Of a stretch of 48,946 nucleotides of DNA, positions 15,394-25,259 are shown one piece after another; within the stretch, counting starts at the first letter, position 1; every line of letters starts with the position of its first letter. The stretch spans positions 1 through 48,946 of the forward strand of contig NZ_AWNH01000069.1 of assembly GCF_000482245.1 (NCBI RefSeq). The letters run 5' to 3'. The stretch comes from Leptolyngbya sp. Heron Island J. GTDB lineage: Bacteria > Cyanobacteriota > Cyanobacteriia > Phormidesmidales > Phormidesmidaceae. A program made the position numbers and the translations under genes. The notes below the pieces were generated by a model that was not told where the DNA came from, made no database searches, and saw only the letters and a program-made list of their open reading frames with translations.

Positions 15394-18300
15394 ATGCCCC
15401 AGTCAAAGACTTCTAAATCGGCCACACGCAAGTCAAGCGGTAATGGTAAGGCCGCCAGTAACGGCAAGGTCAATGGCAAGGCGACTAAGCTGACGAACTT
15501 ATCCGATGATCTCATCCGCATTCGGGGTGCCCGTCAGCACAACCTCAAGAATATCGATCTGGACCTGCCCCGCAATCGGATGATTGTGTTTACTGGGGTT
15601 TCGGGTTCCGGCAAGTCCTCTCTAGCGTTTGATACGATTTTTGCTGAGGGCCAGCGTCGCTATGTAGAATCCCTGAGTGCTTATGCCCGGCAGTTTTTGG
15701 GACAGGTGGATAAGCCGGATGTGGATTCGATTGAGGGACTGAGTCCGGCGATCTCCATTGATCAGAAGTCCACCTCCCACAACCCGCGTTCTACGGTGGG
15801 GACGGTAACGGAAATCTATGACTACCTGCGATTGCTCTATGGTCGGGCGGGGCAGCCCCACTGTCCCCATTGCGATCGCTCCATTGCGCCCCAGGCCATT
15901 GACCAAATGCTGGACCAGGTGATGGCCCTACCTGACCGCACCCGGTTTCAGATTTTGGCTCCGGTGGTGCGGGGTAAAAAGGGAACCCATGCCAAACTGT
16001 TGTCTGGATTAGCAGCAGAAGGATTTGTGCGAGTCCGGATCGATGGTGAAATTCGCGACCTGAGCGACAACATTGAGCTATCTAAAAATAAGACCCACGA
16101 TATTGAAGTGGTGGTGGATCGCCTGGTCAAGAAAGACGATATTCAAGAGCGGCTGGCGGATTCGTTAGCTACCTGTCTCAAGCGGGCTGAGGGGATTGCA
16201 GTTATCGACATCTTGCCTAGTGGCAAGGCAAAAGAACAAGCCGCTGATCACAAAAAGGCGGATGTGGTGCCGATCAATGCAAAAAGTGGTGGTAAGGGTA
16301 AGGCCGATCTGCCGATGGTGGCAGAGCCAGAGGGAGACTATGGGACTGAACTGCCATCGGAGTTGGTCTTTTCTGAGAATTTTGCTTGCCCCGAACATGG
16401 AGCGGTGATGGATGAGCTGTCGCCGCGTTTATTTTCGTTTAATTCGCCCTATGGAGCCTGCCCTGACTGTCATGGTTTAGGCAGCCATCGACGGTTTACG
16501 GCAGACTTGGTGGTGCCTGACCCGAGTTTGCCAGTGTATGCTGCGATCGCACCCTGGTCTGACAAAGACAATACCTACTATTTCTCTCTTCTCTATAGCG
16601 TTGGCCAGGCCTACGGGTTTGAAATTCAATCCACCTGGTCCAGCCTTACTGACGAACAGCGCGACATTATTCTCCATGGGTCTCCTGACAAAATCTACAT
16701 CGAAACCGACTCTCGCTATCGTGATAAAAAGGGCTACCACCGCAAGTATGACGGTGTTCTCCCCATCCTTGACCGCCAGTATCGCGAGAGCACCTCTGAC
16801 CTTTACAAACAAAAGCTCGAAAAATATCTGATCGATCAGGTGTGTGAAACCTGTAACGGGGCGCGTCTACGGCCAGAATCTCTGGCGGTCAAAATGGGAT
16901 CCTACAATATTCTGGACTTTACCAGTGTTTCTATCCGCGACTGTCTGTACAACATTGAAGATTTAATGGGTGAGCACGGAGGAGAACCCCTTCTGAGTAA
17001 AAAACAGCTGGCTATTGGTGAGCTAGTGCTCAAGGAGATTAAAGCCCGTCTGACGTTTTTACTGGATGTCGGTTTAGACTATCTCACTCTGGATCGGACT
17101 GCCATGACACTGTCTGGTGGAGAAGCTCAGCGTATCCGACTGGCTACCCAGATTGGTGCTGGCTTGACGGGTGTGCTCTACGTTCTCGACGAACCCAGTA
17201 TCGGTTTACATCAGCGTGATAACGAGCGCCTGCTAAAGACGTTGAGTCGTTTGCGGAGCTTAGGCAACACTCTCATTGTGGTAGAGCATGACGAAGATAC
17301 CATTCGAGCCTCTGATTATATTGTGGATATTGGCCCCAAGGCTGGTGTACATGGCGGTGATATTGTCGTTCAAGGCGATCTAAAGGCTCTATTAAAGAGT
17401 AAAGAATCCATGACCGGGGCCTATCTTTCCGGTCGAGAGAGTATCAATACACCAGCTGAACGGCGACCTGGTAATAATCGCAAGCTACAAATTCGAAATG
17501 CCCATCGCAACAACCTGGAGCATATTGACGTTGATATTCCCTTGGGTAAGTTTGTCTGTATTACTGGGGTATCTGGCTCCGGTAAGTCGACGCTAGTTAA
17601 TGAGCTACTTTATCCGGCACTTCAGCATAACTTTGGTAGTAAAGTGCCGGAACCGAATCAAATGGAGCCGATTAAAGGTCTTAAAGCTTTAGATAAGGCA
17701 ATTGTGATTGACCAGTCGCCCATTGGTCGGACACCCCGCTCAAATCCGGCGACCTATACAGGTGTGTTCGACGTTATCCGTGATTTGTTTGCAGAAACAA
17801 TTGAGGCTAAAGCCCGAGGCTATAAGCGTGGGCAATTCTCTTTTAATGTGAAGGGCGGTCGCTGTGAAGCCTGTGGTGGTCAGGGTGTGAACGTGATTGC
17901 TATGAACTTTTTGCCCGATGTGTATGTACAATGCGAAGTGTGCAAAGGAGCACGCTACAATCGTGAGACTTTGCAGGTGAAGTACAAAGGAAAGACAATC
18001 TCCGATGTACTGAATATGACGGCTGAAGAAGCCCTAAAATTCTTTGAAAATATCCACAAGGCGGCCACGAGATTGCAAACCATGGTGGATGTTGGTCTGG
18101 GCTATATTCGTTTAGGACAAACAGCCCCGACGCTCTCCGGAGGTGAAGCCCAGCGGATGAAGTTAGCATCTGAGCTGGCTCGTCGTTCCACAGGCAAGAC
18201 CATGTATTTGATTGATGAACCGACTACTGGTCTGTCTTTCTACGATGTCCACAAACTGCTAGATGTGGTGCAGCGTTTGGTGGACAAAGGCAATTCTGTT

Positions 18301-18489
18301 GTGATGATTGAACACAATCTGGATGTGATCCGCTGCTGTGATTGGATTATTGACCTGGGTCCTGAAGGGGGCGATCGCGGGGGGCAAATTATCGCTGAGG
18401 GCACGCCTGAGGAAGTGGCCCAGGTGGAAAATTCTTACACAGGACATTATTTGAAACATGTGTTAGAACAACATCCACCCAAAGGATAA
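15394..18489 (+). CDS. uvrA: Excinuclease ABC subunit A
   Basis: 1031-residue DNA damage-recognition ATPase of nucleotide excision repair, acting with UvrB and UvrC. It has two ABC modules: Walker A GVSGSGKS at 68-75 and 725-732, and signatures LSGGEAQRIRLA and LSGGEAQRMKLA. Zinc-binding motifs include CPHC early, the pair CPEHG...CPDCHG, and CEACGGQG...CEVCKGARYN in module II. It is about 90 residues longer than Escherichia coli UvrA because of a Lys/Gly/Ser/Asn-rich N terminus (about 1-35) and an insertion around residues 270-315. The neighbours are unrelated, so it appears monocistronic. Confidence 0.97.
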   Translation: MPQSKTSKSATRKSSGNGKAASNGKVNGKATKLTNLSDDLIRIRGARQHNLKNIDLDLPRNRMIVFTGVSGSGKSSLAFDTIFAEGQRRYVESLSAYARQFLGQVDKPDVDSIEGLSPAISIDQKSTSHNPRSTVGTVTEIYDYLRLLYGRAGQPHCPHCDRSIAPQAIDQMLDQVMALPDRTRFQILAPVVRGKKGTHAKLLSGLAAEGFVRVRIDGEIRDLSDNIELSKNKTHDIEVVVDRLVKKDDIQERLADSLATCLKRAEGIAVIDILPSGKAKEQAADHKKADVVPINAKSGGKGKADLPMVAEPEGDYGTELPSELVFSENFACPEHGAVMDELSPRLFSFNSPYGACPDCHGLGSHRRFTADLVVPDPSLPVYAAIAPWSDKDNTYYFSLLYSVGQAYGFEIQSTWSSLTDEQRDIILHGSPDKIYIETDSRYRDKKGYHRKYDGVLPILDRQYRESTSDLYKQKLEKYLIDQVCETCNGARLRPESLAVKMGSYNILDFTSVSIRDCLYNIEDLMGEHGGEPLLSKKQLAIGELVLKEIKARLTFLLDVGLDYLTLDRTAMTLSGGEAQRIRLATQIGAGLTGVLYVLDEPSIGLHQRDNERLLKTLSRLRSLGNTLIVVEHDEDTIRASDYIVDIGPKAGVHGGDIVVQGDLKALLKSKESMTGAYLSGRESINTPAERRPGNNRKLQIRNAHRNNLEHIDVDIPLGKFVCITGVSGSGKSTLVNELLYPALQHNFGSKVPEPNQMEPIKGLKALDKAIVIDQSPIGRTPRSNPATYTGVFDVIRDLFAETIEAKARGYKRGQFSFNVKGGRCEACGGQGVNVIAMNFLPDVYVQCEVCKGARYNRETLQVKYKGKTISDVLNMTAEEALKFFENIHKAATRLQTMVDVGLGYIRLGQTAPTLSGGEAQRMKLASELARRSTGKTMYLIDEPTTGLSFYDVHKLLDVVQRLVDKGNSVVMIEHNLDVIRCCDWIIDLGPEGGDRGGQIIAEGTPEEVAQVENSYTGHYLKHVLEQHPPKG

Positions 18490-18803
18490 TGGCCTCGGCC
18501 CATGAAACGTAGGTTGGGTTGAACTCAGCCTATATCTCCCTAATCTAACGAGAACCTTGATTAACCCAACATTGCCAATCGCCAACGCTCAAAATTAAGC
18601 CGTATTGCTGGGGGTTGGAATTGTTGGGTTTGCGAGGGTTTAGGTTAAACCCATAGGGGTTGGTGTGGTTTCAACCCAACCTACATATTTGTCGAGAACC
18701 TTGATTACCCCAACATTGCCAACCACGAACGCTGGGGGGTAAATTTTTTGGATTTGTGAGGGGTTTGGTTAAACCCATAAGGATAGCAACCTGATGCTTG
18801 ATG
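18490..18803. other. Intergenic repeat-rich region
   Basis: 314 bp with no gene. It consists largely of repeats: a 15-bp inverted pair, GTAGGTTGGGTTGAA (18509-18523) with its complement at 18670-18684, and an imperfect direct repeat in which CGAGAACCTTGATTA plus the following 15 bp (18549-18578) recurs at 18693-18722 with one change. A shared GTTAAACCCATA tail follows each direct-repeat unit. GTAGGTTGGGTT-type repeats are common in cyanobacterial intergenic DNA. Confidence 0.7.
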
Positions 18804-19019
18804 CTAGGCGGCTGACTCGCTAGAGGTTTCGCTATCGGTAGGAATCTGACCTTCTAGTTCATTAATGGCAGCATTGATGGCCGCTAGATGAACCTGCATG
18901 CGATCGCGAGTCGTCTTGAGCCACTGCAGCCTCATTTTTTGACAGTCGGCATAGAACTTAGCGAAATCATCAGCCGTACATTTACTAGAGCTAGAGGACT
19001 TACAAAATGGAAAAAACAT
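18804..19019 (-). CDS. Small hypothetical protein
   Basis: 71-residue protein with a Cys/Ser-rich start (FCKSSSSSKC) followed by a helical segment (DDFAKFYADCQKMRLQWLKTT, then RMQVHLAAINAAINELEGQI) and an acidic Ser-rich tail. The composition and heptad-like hydrophobic spacing make a real gene plausible. There is no clear ribosome-binding site. No family is recognised. Confidence 0.5.
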   Translation of the reverse strand: MFFPFCKSSSSSKCTADDFAKFYADCQKMRLQWLKTTRDRMQVHLAAINAAINELEGQIPTDSETSSESAA

Positions 19020-19148
19020 GATGGCGGGGTCAATGCAAAGGGGTACACCTATAGGCTAACAACTTTCGTAAAAAGATGCGGGTTGTGTGGTGTAGTTTCT
19101 GTACTCATTGGTATTATCGATCAACAGTCTGCTGTTGTTGTATAGCCG

Positions 19149-19892
19149 CTAACTACTCAAAACCTTACAGAGTGTATAAAGCAACGGTGTTAACAACAAT
19201 GCAGGTAAAAACGACGCGACTCGAACTGTTGTTACTTTCAACAAGTTTAAGCCCAGGCCCAGAATAATCACTCCGCCCACACCGGTCACAAGCAAAATGC
19301 TAGGGGAAGAGGCCGGGTCGCCAATACCACTGGCTAACAACCCTGCTAATAATGACATGCCTCCCTGGTAAATCACCACTGGCAATACGGAAAAGCCGAC
19401 ACCAATGCCATAGCTGCCAGTCAGGGCAATCGAAACTAAGCCGTCCATTGTGCCTTTGATTACCAAGATGGTGCCATCACCGCTGAGGCCGTTGTTAAGA
19501 CTGCCTAAAATTGTCATGGGGCCAATACAAAATAACAAACTAGCGGCAACAAATCCTTCGGTAAACTGACCGCTACCGCCAAACCTTGCTTTTAGTCCAT
19601 CGCCAATAGCGATCAGCCGCTGTTCTATCTGCCACCATTCGCCGAGCAGACCGCCAGTGACTAACGCGACTAGACCGACGATGACGCCTGCGATCGCACC
19701 TGCATTGACCTCAGTTAACGGCTGCGCCATCTGCACGCCGATAAAGATGGTGATCAATCCCACTGCCTGGGTAATCACCTCCTGCATGGTCCGAGGTAAG
19801 CGGCCCCGTACCATCAGTCCACTAGCTGTCCCCAACAGCACCAGTACCACATTAATCCAGGTACCACTTGTCTTTGCCCACAGGCTTAGCAT
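19149..19892 (-). CDS. DUF554-family membrane protein
   Basis: 247-residue integral membrane protein with about seven hydrophobic helices and abundant glycine. Characteristic blocks are GTWINVVLVLLGTASGLMV, then ITQAVGLITIFIGVQMA, then EGFVAASLLFCIGPMTILGS with GTILVIKGTMDGLVSIAL. These match DUF554 (YdfK/YqgA-type) proteins, which are putative transporters without an assigned substrate. It is transcribed divergently from the DUF362 gene, with 148 bp between. Confidence 0.88.
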   Translation of the reverse strand: MLSLWAKTSGTWINVVLVLLGTASGLMVRGRLPRTMQEVITQAVGLITIFIGVQMAQPLTEVNAGAIAGVIVGLVALVTGGLLGEWWQIEQRLIAIGDGLKARFGGSGQFTEGFVAASLLFCIGPMTILGSLNNGLSGDGTILVIKGTMDGLVSIALTGSYGIGVGFSVLPVVIYQGGMSLLAGLLASGIGDPASSPSILLVTGVGGVIILGLGLNLLKVTTVRVASFLPALLLTPLLYTLCKVLSS

Positions 19893-20040
19893 GACGTTTT
19901 TATCATCAACAATTGCAGCAGGAATATTATCCCTGGGGACACCCTACAACCTGCTGCCGGTCTTTTCTAGCCAGTTATTGCGCTTTAGAGTTTCCAGCCC
20001 CACAATGAATGATGATAATACTGCCTTTCTTTAGCATTCT

Positions 20041-21000
20041 ATGGTTTTCGTTAGTCTGATTAAAGCCACGAGCTACGATGTCGAAGTGCTCGAACAGCAG
20101 CTTCGCAATCTACTGGCTCCCCTAGGCGGTATGGCAGCCTACGTTAAGCCAGGACAGCGAGTACTGCTCAAGCCTAATTTACTTACAGGTGCGCGTCCGA
20201 CCAAAGAATGCACTACCCGATCCGAATTGATTTACTGCGTTGCCAAACTGGTTCAAGAAGTTGGTGGTAAACCATTTTTAGGAGATAGCCCAGCTTTTGG
20301 CAGTGCCCAGGGTGTTGCTAAAGCCAATGGTCTGCTGCAATGGGCACAGAAACTTAATTTACCGATCGTAGAACTCCATGGCAAACGCTATCAGCTAGAC
20401 CAGCAAACTAGCAATTTTGATCACCTGTTGCTGTCTAAAGAGGCCATGGAAGCCGATGTCGTGATCAACCTGCCCAAGGTCAAATCCCATGTACAGCTAA
20501 CGCTCACGTTGGGGGTTAAAAATCTCTTTGGTTGTGTGCCAGGCAAAATGAAGGCCTGGTGGCATATGGAAGCGGGCAAAGACTGCCAGCGATTTGCGCA
20601 AATGCTGGTAGAAACTGCTCAGGCTATTGACCCAGATCTAACCATTATGGATGGCATCATTGGCCATGAGGGGAATGGCCCCAGTGGTGGTGAACCTAAA
20701 CAGCTGGGTGTGTTAGGAGCATCGCAGAATGTCTATGCCCTAGACCGCGCTATGGTAGACGTGCTGCAGGTAGAACCATCACAGGTCCCGACAGTAGCAG
20801 CATCGCAACGTCTTGGGTTGTGTCCCAATGATATTGAGTTTGTTCTACAGTCTCCTGCTGAACTTTGCATCGACAATTGGCAACTCCCTGAAACACTAAT
20901 GCCCATTGATTTTGGGATGCCTCGGGTGATGAAATCCACCTTTAAGCACCTCTATATACGATTTATCAAAGAACCGATGGCTGCTTACGCCCAGCGCTAA
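20041..21000 (+). CDS. DUF362-domain protein
   Basis: 319-residue protein of the DUF362 family. Conserved blocks are GQRVLLKPNLL, GDSPAFGSAQGVAKANGL, DVVINLPKVKSHVQLTLTLG, VKNLFGCVPG and IMDGIIGHEGNGPSGGEPK. Some relatives carry an added 4Fe-4S ferredoxin domain; this one does not and contains no Cys cluster motif. The function is unknown, with redox or corrinoid roles suggested for relatives. A strong hairpin at 21027-21055 ends the gene. Confidence 0.88.
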   Translation: MVFVSLIKATSYDVEVLEQQLRNLLAPLGGMAAYVKPGQRVLLKPNLLTGARPTKECTTRSELIYCVAKLVQEVGGKPFLGDSPAFGSAQGVAKANGLLQWAQKLNLPIVELHGKRYQLDQQTSNFDHLLLSKEAMEADVVINLPKVKSHVQLTLTLGVKNLFGCVPGKMKAWWHMEAGKDCQRFAQMLVETAQAIDPDLTIMDGIIGHEGNGPSGGEPKQLGVLGASQNVYALDRAMVDVLQVEPSQVPTVAASQRLGLCPNDIEFVLQSPAELCIDNWQLPETLMPIDFGMPRVMKSTFKHLYIRFIKEPMAAYAQR

Positions 21001-21026
21001 AGTTGCCCAGTCGCTTTATACAGCAA

Positions 21027-21055
21027 GCGGGGGATGCAATCATTGCATCCCCCGC
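21027..21055. terminator. Strong hairpin between convergent genes
   Basis: GCGGGGGATGCAA (21027-21039) pairs perfectly with 21043-21055 around a 3-nt loop, a 13-bp GC-rich stem. It lies between the stop codons of the DUF362 gene (plus) and the Ala/Pro-rich protein gene (minus) and could stop transcription from both sides, although it lacks long T-tracts. Confidence 0.65.
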
Positions 21056-21077
21056 TCATTAGGATTGATTCAGTGAG

Positions 21078-21512
21078 TTAGAAACCAGTAGTGGTCTTTC
21101 GCATATCCTTAGCCATTGTCTTAAAGGTCGACATACTGGGACCTGGACGACGGCGACTTGCTTTAGCCACTGGAGTCGTGTAGTCAAAAGTAGGTTCTGG
21201 TTCTGGTTCTGGTTCTGGCGGTCGATTAGCCGCAGCTGCTAATGCTGTACGAATCAATTCAGTAGGATCTGAAATGGATGCAGCGGGCGCAGGCGCTGCG
21301 CTAGGCTGCTTACTTTCCACAGCTGGCTGTTGAGCCTCAGATTGCACAGCCGCTGGCTGTTGTGGCGCTGACTCTGGAGCGGCAGGAGCAGCGGGTGCTG
21401 GTGTGGCAGATGGTTCAGGAATTGCCGCGATTTCGTCTTCGGACAGTTCTAAATAGTATCCAGACTTTTTACCTAAAAGTTTGCCTAGCACTCTAACTAT
21501 GCTCCTAATCAA
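21078..21512 (-). CDS. Ala/Pro-rich low-complexity protein
   Basis: About 144-residue protein. A short conserved-looking N terminus (LGKLLGKKSGYYLELSEDEI) is followed by a long Ala/Pro/Gln/Ser linker, a short helix (DPTELIRTALAAAANRP), an acidic Pro-Glu repeat (PEPEPEPEP) and a basic C terminus (ASRRRPGPSM...DMRKTTTGF). This suggests a disordered scaffold with binding motifs at both ends. The first in-frame start is a TTG at 21512; a GTG at 21491 lies ten bases after an AGGAG and may be the true start. An 8-bp hairpin at 21523-21547 lies just upstream. Function unknown. Confidence 0.7.
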   Translation of the reverse strand: MIRSIVRVLGKLLGKKSGYYLELSEDEIAAIPEPSATPAPAAPAAPESAPQQPAAVQSEAQQPAVESKQPSAAPAPAASISDPTELIRTALAAAANRPPEPEPEPEPTFDYTTPVAKASRRRPGPSMSTFKTMAKDMRKTTTGF

Positions 21513-21726
21513 ACAGCAACATCGTTGCTAATCATGAACTAGCAACGTTCAGTAATAACTACACCGAAACTCATCGGTAATTGCAACCTTGCAGCACCGC
21601 AGGTAGAACCATTATCAAAGCTGATGCTTGTGGGACGCAAGGAAGCGTTAAACCTGTTTACAATAATTAACATAGTCGCTAATTTTAAGCAATATCTGTT
21701 GTTCAAATACCCAGGTTCACCCCATT

Positions 21727-21765
21727 AAAAATGGCTTTCTGGAACTACTCCAGAAAGCCATTTTT
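21727..21765 (-). terminator. Rho-independent terminator of clpC
   Basis: AAAAATGGCTTTCTGGA (21727-21743) and its perfect complement at 21749-21765 form a 17-bp stem with a 5-nt loop. The A/T ends give a U-tract on the minus strand. It lies 28 bp after the clpC stop codon. Confidence 0.85.
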
Positions 21766-21792
21766 GAACTTAATTAGGATTAGATAATTGGC

Positions 21793-24261
21793 CTAATCAG
21801 CACCTTGGGTGAGCAGCTCTCGCTTTTCCTTCGATGCAATCACGACCTTGCCTTTCTCATCCACATCAACGATAGCGGTATCACCATCCTTCAAGCGACT
21901 AGATAGGATTTCCTCAGCTAAGGTGTCCTCTAGTAGACGCATAATGGCACGACGCAACGGTCGAGCACCGTAGCTGGGATTGTACCCTTCTTCCACCAGA
22001 CGCTCTTTGAATTTATCGGTTACCTCCAGGCTAATTCCCTGTTCGGTTAACCGTCCAAAGACTTCCTTGAGCAGGATGTCGGAAATTTCCTTGACCTCAG
22101 GCTTGGTGAGCTGACGGAAGACAATAATCTCATCCAGGCGGTTCAAGAACTCAGGACGGAAGTACTGCTTGAGCTCTTCGTTCACCAATGAGCGAATGCG
22201 GTTGTATTGGGACTCGGCTGCGTCTTCCTCAAGTTCGAAGCCAAGACCGCCGCCACCTTTCTCAATCACCTTCGAACCGATGTTGGAAGTCAAAATCAGC
22301 AAGGTGTTCTTAAAGTCAACTGTCCGCCCTTTGGCATCGGTCAAACGGCCATCTTCTAAAATCTGCAACAGCATGTTGAAGACGTCGGGATGGGCCTTTT
22401 CGATCTCGTCAAAGAGGACAACAGTGTAAGGACGACGACGTACTGCTTCAGTTAGCTGACCACCTTCGCTATAGCCAACATAGCCCGGAGGTGAACCAAT
22501 CAGTTTAGAAACTGTATGGCGCTCCATAAATTCGGACATGTCAAGGCGAATCATGGCTTCTTCAGAACCGAAGAAGTAAGCGGCTAATGCCTTGGTTAGC
22601 TCAGTCTTACCGACACCAGTAGGACCGGAGAATACAAAACTGGCAATGGGTCGGTTGGGGTTCTTGAGACCCACACGGGCTCGACGAATTGCTCGAGAAA
22701 TAGCCTTGACTGCCTCGTCTTGACCGATGACCCGCTGGTGCAGCGTATCTTCCATATTGAGGAGCTTCTCAGACTCAGTCTCAGTGAGCTTGTTCACTGG
22801 TACGCCGGTCCAAGATGCCACGATATGGGCAATGTCTTCTTCGGTAACGACGGGAGATTCAGAGCTGCTGGCGTCATCCGTGCGCTTGCTTTGGGCAATG
22901 GCGCGGATTTCTGCTTTGATTTCCATCTCGCGATCGCGCAGTTCCCCAGCCTTATCAAAGTCCTGGGACCGTACGGCATTGTCCTTATCCTTAAGCACGC
23001 CACGCAGCTCACGATCCAATTCCTTCGCAGCCGGTGGCAGCTGGGAGTTGATCAACCGGACCCGAGAGCCAGCTTCGTCAATCAGGTCAATGGCTTTATC
23101 GGGAAGGAAACGGTCAGAAATATAACGGTCGGCTAGCTTAGCAGCAGCTTCCAAGGATTCGTCTAGAATCTTGAGCTTGTGGTGCTGCTCGTAGCGGTCC
23201 CGCAAACCGTGCAAAATTTCGATGGTTTCTTCAACGCTGGGCTCACCTACCATAACGGGCTGGAAACGACGCTCTAGGGCCGCATCCCGCTCGATATGCT
23301 TACGATACTCATCTAGGGTGGTTGCACCAATACACTGCAGTTCACCCCGAGCCAAGGCAGGCTTGAGGATATTAGCTGCGTCAATGGCCCCTTCCGCTGC
23401 ACCCGCACCGATCAGCGTATGGACCTCGTCAATTACTAGAATGACATTCGCTGCAGAGCGAATCTCATCCATAATCTTTTTCAGACGCTCTTCAAATTCA
23501 CCACGATACTTGGTACCAGCTACCAGGAGTCCGATATCTAGGGTGACGACCCGCTTCTCTTCGAGGATATCGGGCACGTCGCCATTGGCAATGCGCTGGG
23601 CTAGTCCTTCTGCGATCGCTGTTTTACCAACGCCGGGTTCACCAATCAAAACAGGATTGTTCTTGGTACGACGACCCAGAATTTGGATAACGCGCTCAAT
23701 TTCTTTCTGACGGCCAACTACGGGGTCCAACTTACCCTCTGAGGCCATCTGGGTCAGATTGGACCCAAATTCGTCCAAAGTGGGGGTTTTGGTACGGCCT
23801 TGGCTACCGCCAGTGGAGACTTCAGCGGTTTCACCCAACATTCTAATTACCTGGGTGCGTACCTTGGATAGATCAACACCAAGATTTTCTAGTACTCGAG
23901 CTGCTACCCCTTCGCCTTCGCGAATTAGGCCAAGTAGCAAATGCTCAGTACCAATATAGTTGTGACCCAGCTGACGGGCCTCTTCCAGGGACAGCTCTAG
24001 CACCCGCTTAGCACGCGGTGTGAAGGGAATTTCTACGGCGACAAACCCGGAACCGCGACCGATAATCTTTTCGACCTCGATCCGAGCATCTTTGAGATTT
24101 ACCCCCATGGACTTTAGAACTTTGGCGGCTACGCCGGTTCCTTCCCCGATGAGACCGAGAAGGATTTGCTCAGTACCCACAAAGTTGTGGCCCAATCGGC
24201 GGGCCTCTTCCTGGGCGAGCATGATCACCTTAATGGCTTTTTCTGTAAAGCGTTCAAACAT
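21793..24261 (-). CDS. clpC: ATP-dependent Clp protease ATP-binding subunit ClpC
   Basis: 822-residue Hsp100/AAA+ unfoldase that feeds substrates to ClpP peptidase and, in cyanobacteria, is usually essential. Two Clp N-repeats occupy residues 1-145 ([21 protein letters not shown], repeated as [16 protein letters not shown]). The D1 AAA module has Walker A GEPGVGKT (207-214). A UVR motif lies around 425-460 in the middle domain ([16 protein letters not shown]), and the D2 module has GPTGVGKT near 547. The C terminus ends in a charged tail. Length and layout are typical of cyanobacterial and plastid ClpC. Strong terminator downstream; no co-transcribed neighbour. Confidence 0.97.
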   Translation of the reverse strand: MFERFTEKAIKVIMLAQEEARRLGHNFVGTEQILLGLIGEGTGVAAKVLKSMGVNLKDARIEVEKIIGRGSGFVAVEIPFTPRAKRVLELSLEEARQLGHNYIGTEHLLLGLIREGEGVAARVLENLGVDLSKVRTQVIRMLGETAEVSTGGSQGRTKTPTLDEFGSNLTQMASEGKLDPVVGRQKEIERVIQILGRRTKNNPVLIGEPGVGKTAIAEGLAQRIANGDVPDILEEKRVVTLDIGLLVAGTKYRGEFEERLKKIMDEIRSAANVILVIDEVHTLIGAGAAEGAIDAANILKPALARGELQCIGATTLDEYRKHIERDAALERRFQPVMVGEPSVEETIEILHGLRDRYEQHHKLKILDESLEAAAKLADRYISDRFLPDKAIDLIDEAGSRVRLINSQLPPAAKELDRELRGVLKDKDNAVRSQDFDKAGELRDREMEIKAEIRAIAQSKRTDDASSSESPVVTEEDIAHIVASWTGVPVNKLTETESEKLLNMEDTLHQRVIGQDEAVKAISRAIRRARVGLKNPNRPIASFVFSGPTGVGKTELTKALAAYFFGSEEAMIRLDMSEFMERHTVSKLIGSPPGYVGYSEGGQLTEAVRRRPYTVVLFDEIEKAHPDVFNMLLQILEDGRLTDAKGRTVDFKNTLLILTSNIGSKVIEKGGGGLGFELEEDAAESQYNRIRSLVNEELKQYFRPEFLNRLDEIIVFRQLTKPEVKEISDILLKEVFGRLTEQGISLEVTDKFKERLVEEGYNPSYGARPLRRAIMRLLEDTLAEEILSSRLKDGDTAIVDVDEKGKVVIASKEKRELLTQGAD

Positions 24262-24574
24262 GGCGGCTTTTCATCACCTGGCTTGTGCGGAGTTGCCATG
24301 ATTCTAGCACAGCCGTTTTTGGTGAAACTGTGCCGGTATTCACGACTTGCAATGGCTTTAGCCACAAAAAAGATCTATTTAACAGAATAAGGACAGGCCA
24401 ACTCTTGGCGTTAGGTGAGATTTGCCCTAGTCGCGCTAGCTACATTGGGTACCCATGACTACGGAGTTCACTAATCCAGATTTTGACCTGGCTAAGGGGG
24501 GCAAATGCTATGAATCTAGCTAATTTGACCTGTGATTGATCCGTAGCATCACACCCATGAACATTTGATACGTA
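24262..24574. other. Intergenic region between clpC and rimI
   Basis: 313 bp without a credible gene. It carries the clpC promoter on the minus strand: TGCTAGAAT, an extended -10, at 24301-24309. Nothing else is recognised; the sequence near 24440-24500 contains short direct and inverted repeats of no clear identity. Confidence 0.4.
24301..24309 (-). promoter_or_regulatory. Candidate extended -10 of clpC
   Basis: On the minus strand TGC followed by TAGAAT lies 40-48 bp upstream of the clpC ATG. The matching -35 region (AGTTTC, 17-bp spacing) is weak. This is a plausible but unproven promoter. Confidence 0.35.
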
Positions 24575-25132
24575 TTACTGAGTAATTGTTACATCGGGTA
24601 GCCATTGGTAATGATTTTGCTTGAAGGATACGGCGCATTCGCGTTGCAGATGTGTCAGGCAGTGTTGAAATTCCGGGGTTTGGAGCTGACTGCGCCATAG
24701 GATCAGTGCATTTTCACCGTCTTGGTAATAGCGCTTACGCTGTCCTGCTGTGCGAAAGCCAAATTTTTGGTATAGCTGCAGGGCCCGGTGATTAGAGGCC
24801 CGGACTTCCAGGGTCGCATGGGTTAATGAGCGCTGATGGGCCTGCTGCAATAGCTGAATCAGTAAAAGTTGCCCTAGGCGCTGCCGATGATAATCAGGAT
24901 GGATGGCCAAGGTGGTGATGTGGGCTTCGTCCAAAATTGCCCATACACATCCCAGACCGATGACGTACTCATGGGCTAACAGTACCAGTAAATCACTGTT
25001 GGGGCTGTCAATTTCACGTCGATAGCCGGCTTCGGTCCAGAGACCGCCTAAGCAGATTTGGTCGAGATCGAGGACTGCGGGCAGTAGCTCATTGGTCAGA
25101 AGTTGGCAGGTTAGTGGTGTTGTTGTCGCCAT
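24575..25132 (-). CDS. rimI: Ribosomal protein S18-alanine N-acetyltransferase (RimI-like)
   Basis: 185-residue GNAT acetyltransferase. The N-terminal block LPAVLDLDQICLGGLWTEAGYRRE and core ITTLAIHPDYHRQRLGQLLL (acetyl-CoA pyrophosphate loop), followed by ATLEVRASNHRALQLYQKFGF and RKRYYQDGENALIL, match the RimI family, which acetylates the N terminus of S18. A C-terminal extension of about 35 residues is longer than in Escherichia coli. I chose the ATG at 25132 (MATTTPLT) rather than the upstream frame, which reads like non-coding sequence. It is divergent from lysA across 127 bp. Confidence 0.85.
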   Translation of the reverse strand: MATTTPLTCQLLTNELLPAVLDLDQICLGGLWTEAGYRREIDSPNSDLLVLLAHEYVIGLGCVWAILDEAHITTLAIHPDYHRQRLGQLLLIQLLQQAHQRSLTHATLEVRASNHRALQLYQKFGFRTAGQRKRYYQDGENALILWRSQLQTPEFQHCLTHLQRECAVSFKQNHYQWLPDVTITQ

Positions 25133-25259
25133 GAGTGAGCCGGAACTGCAAAAAAAATCAATACTTTTTGAGAAAATCCCGAGGGTGATCGATGACGAAT
25201 TGTACACTGTAAGCCTGGATTGGGCGATTGTGCCCGCTGACGACCTCTGACGAGTATTT

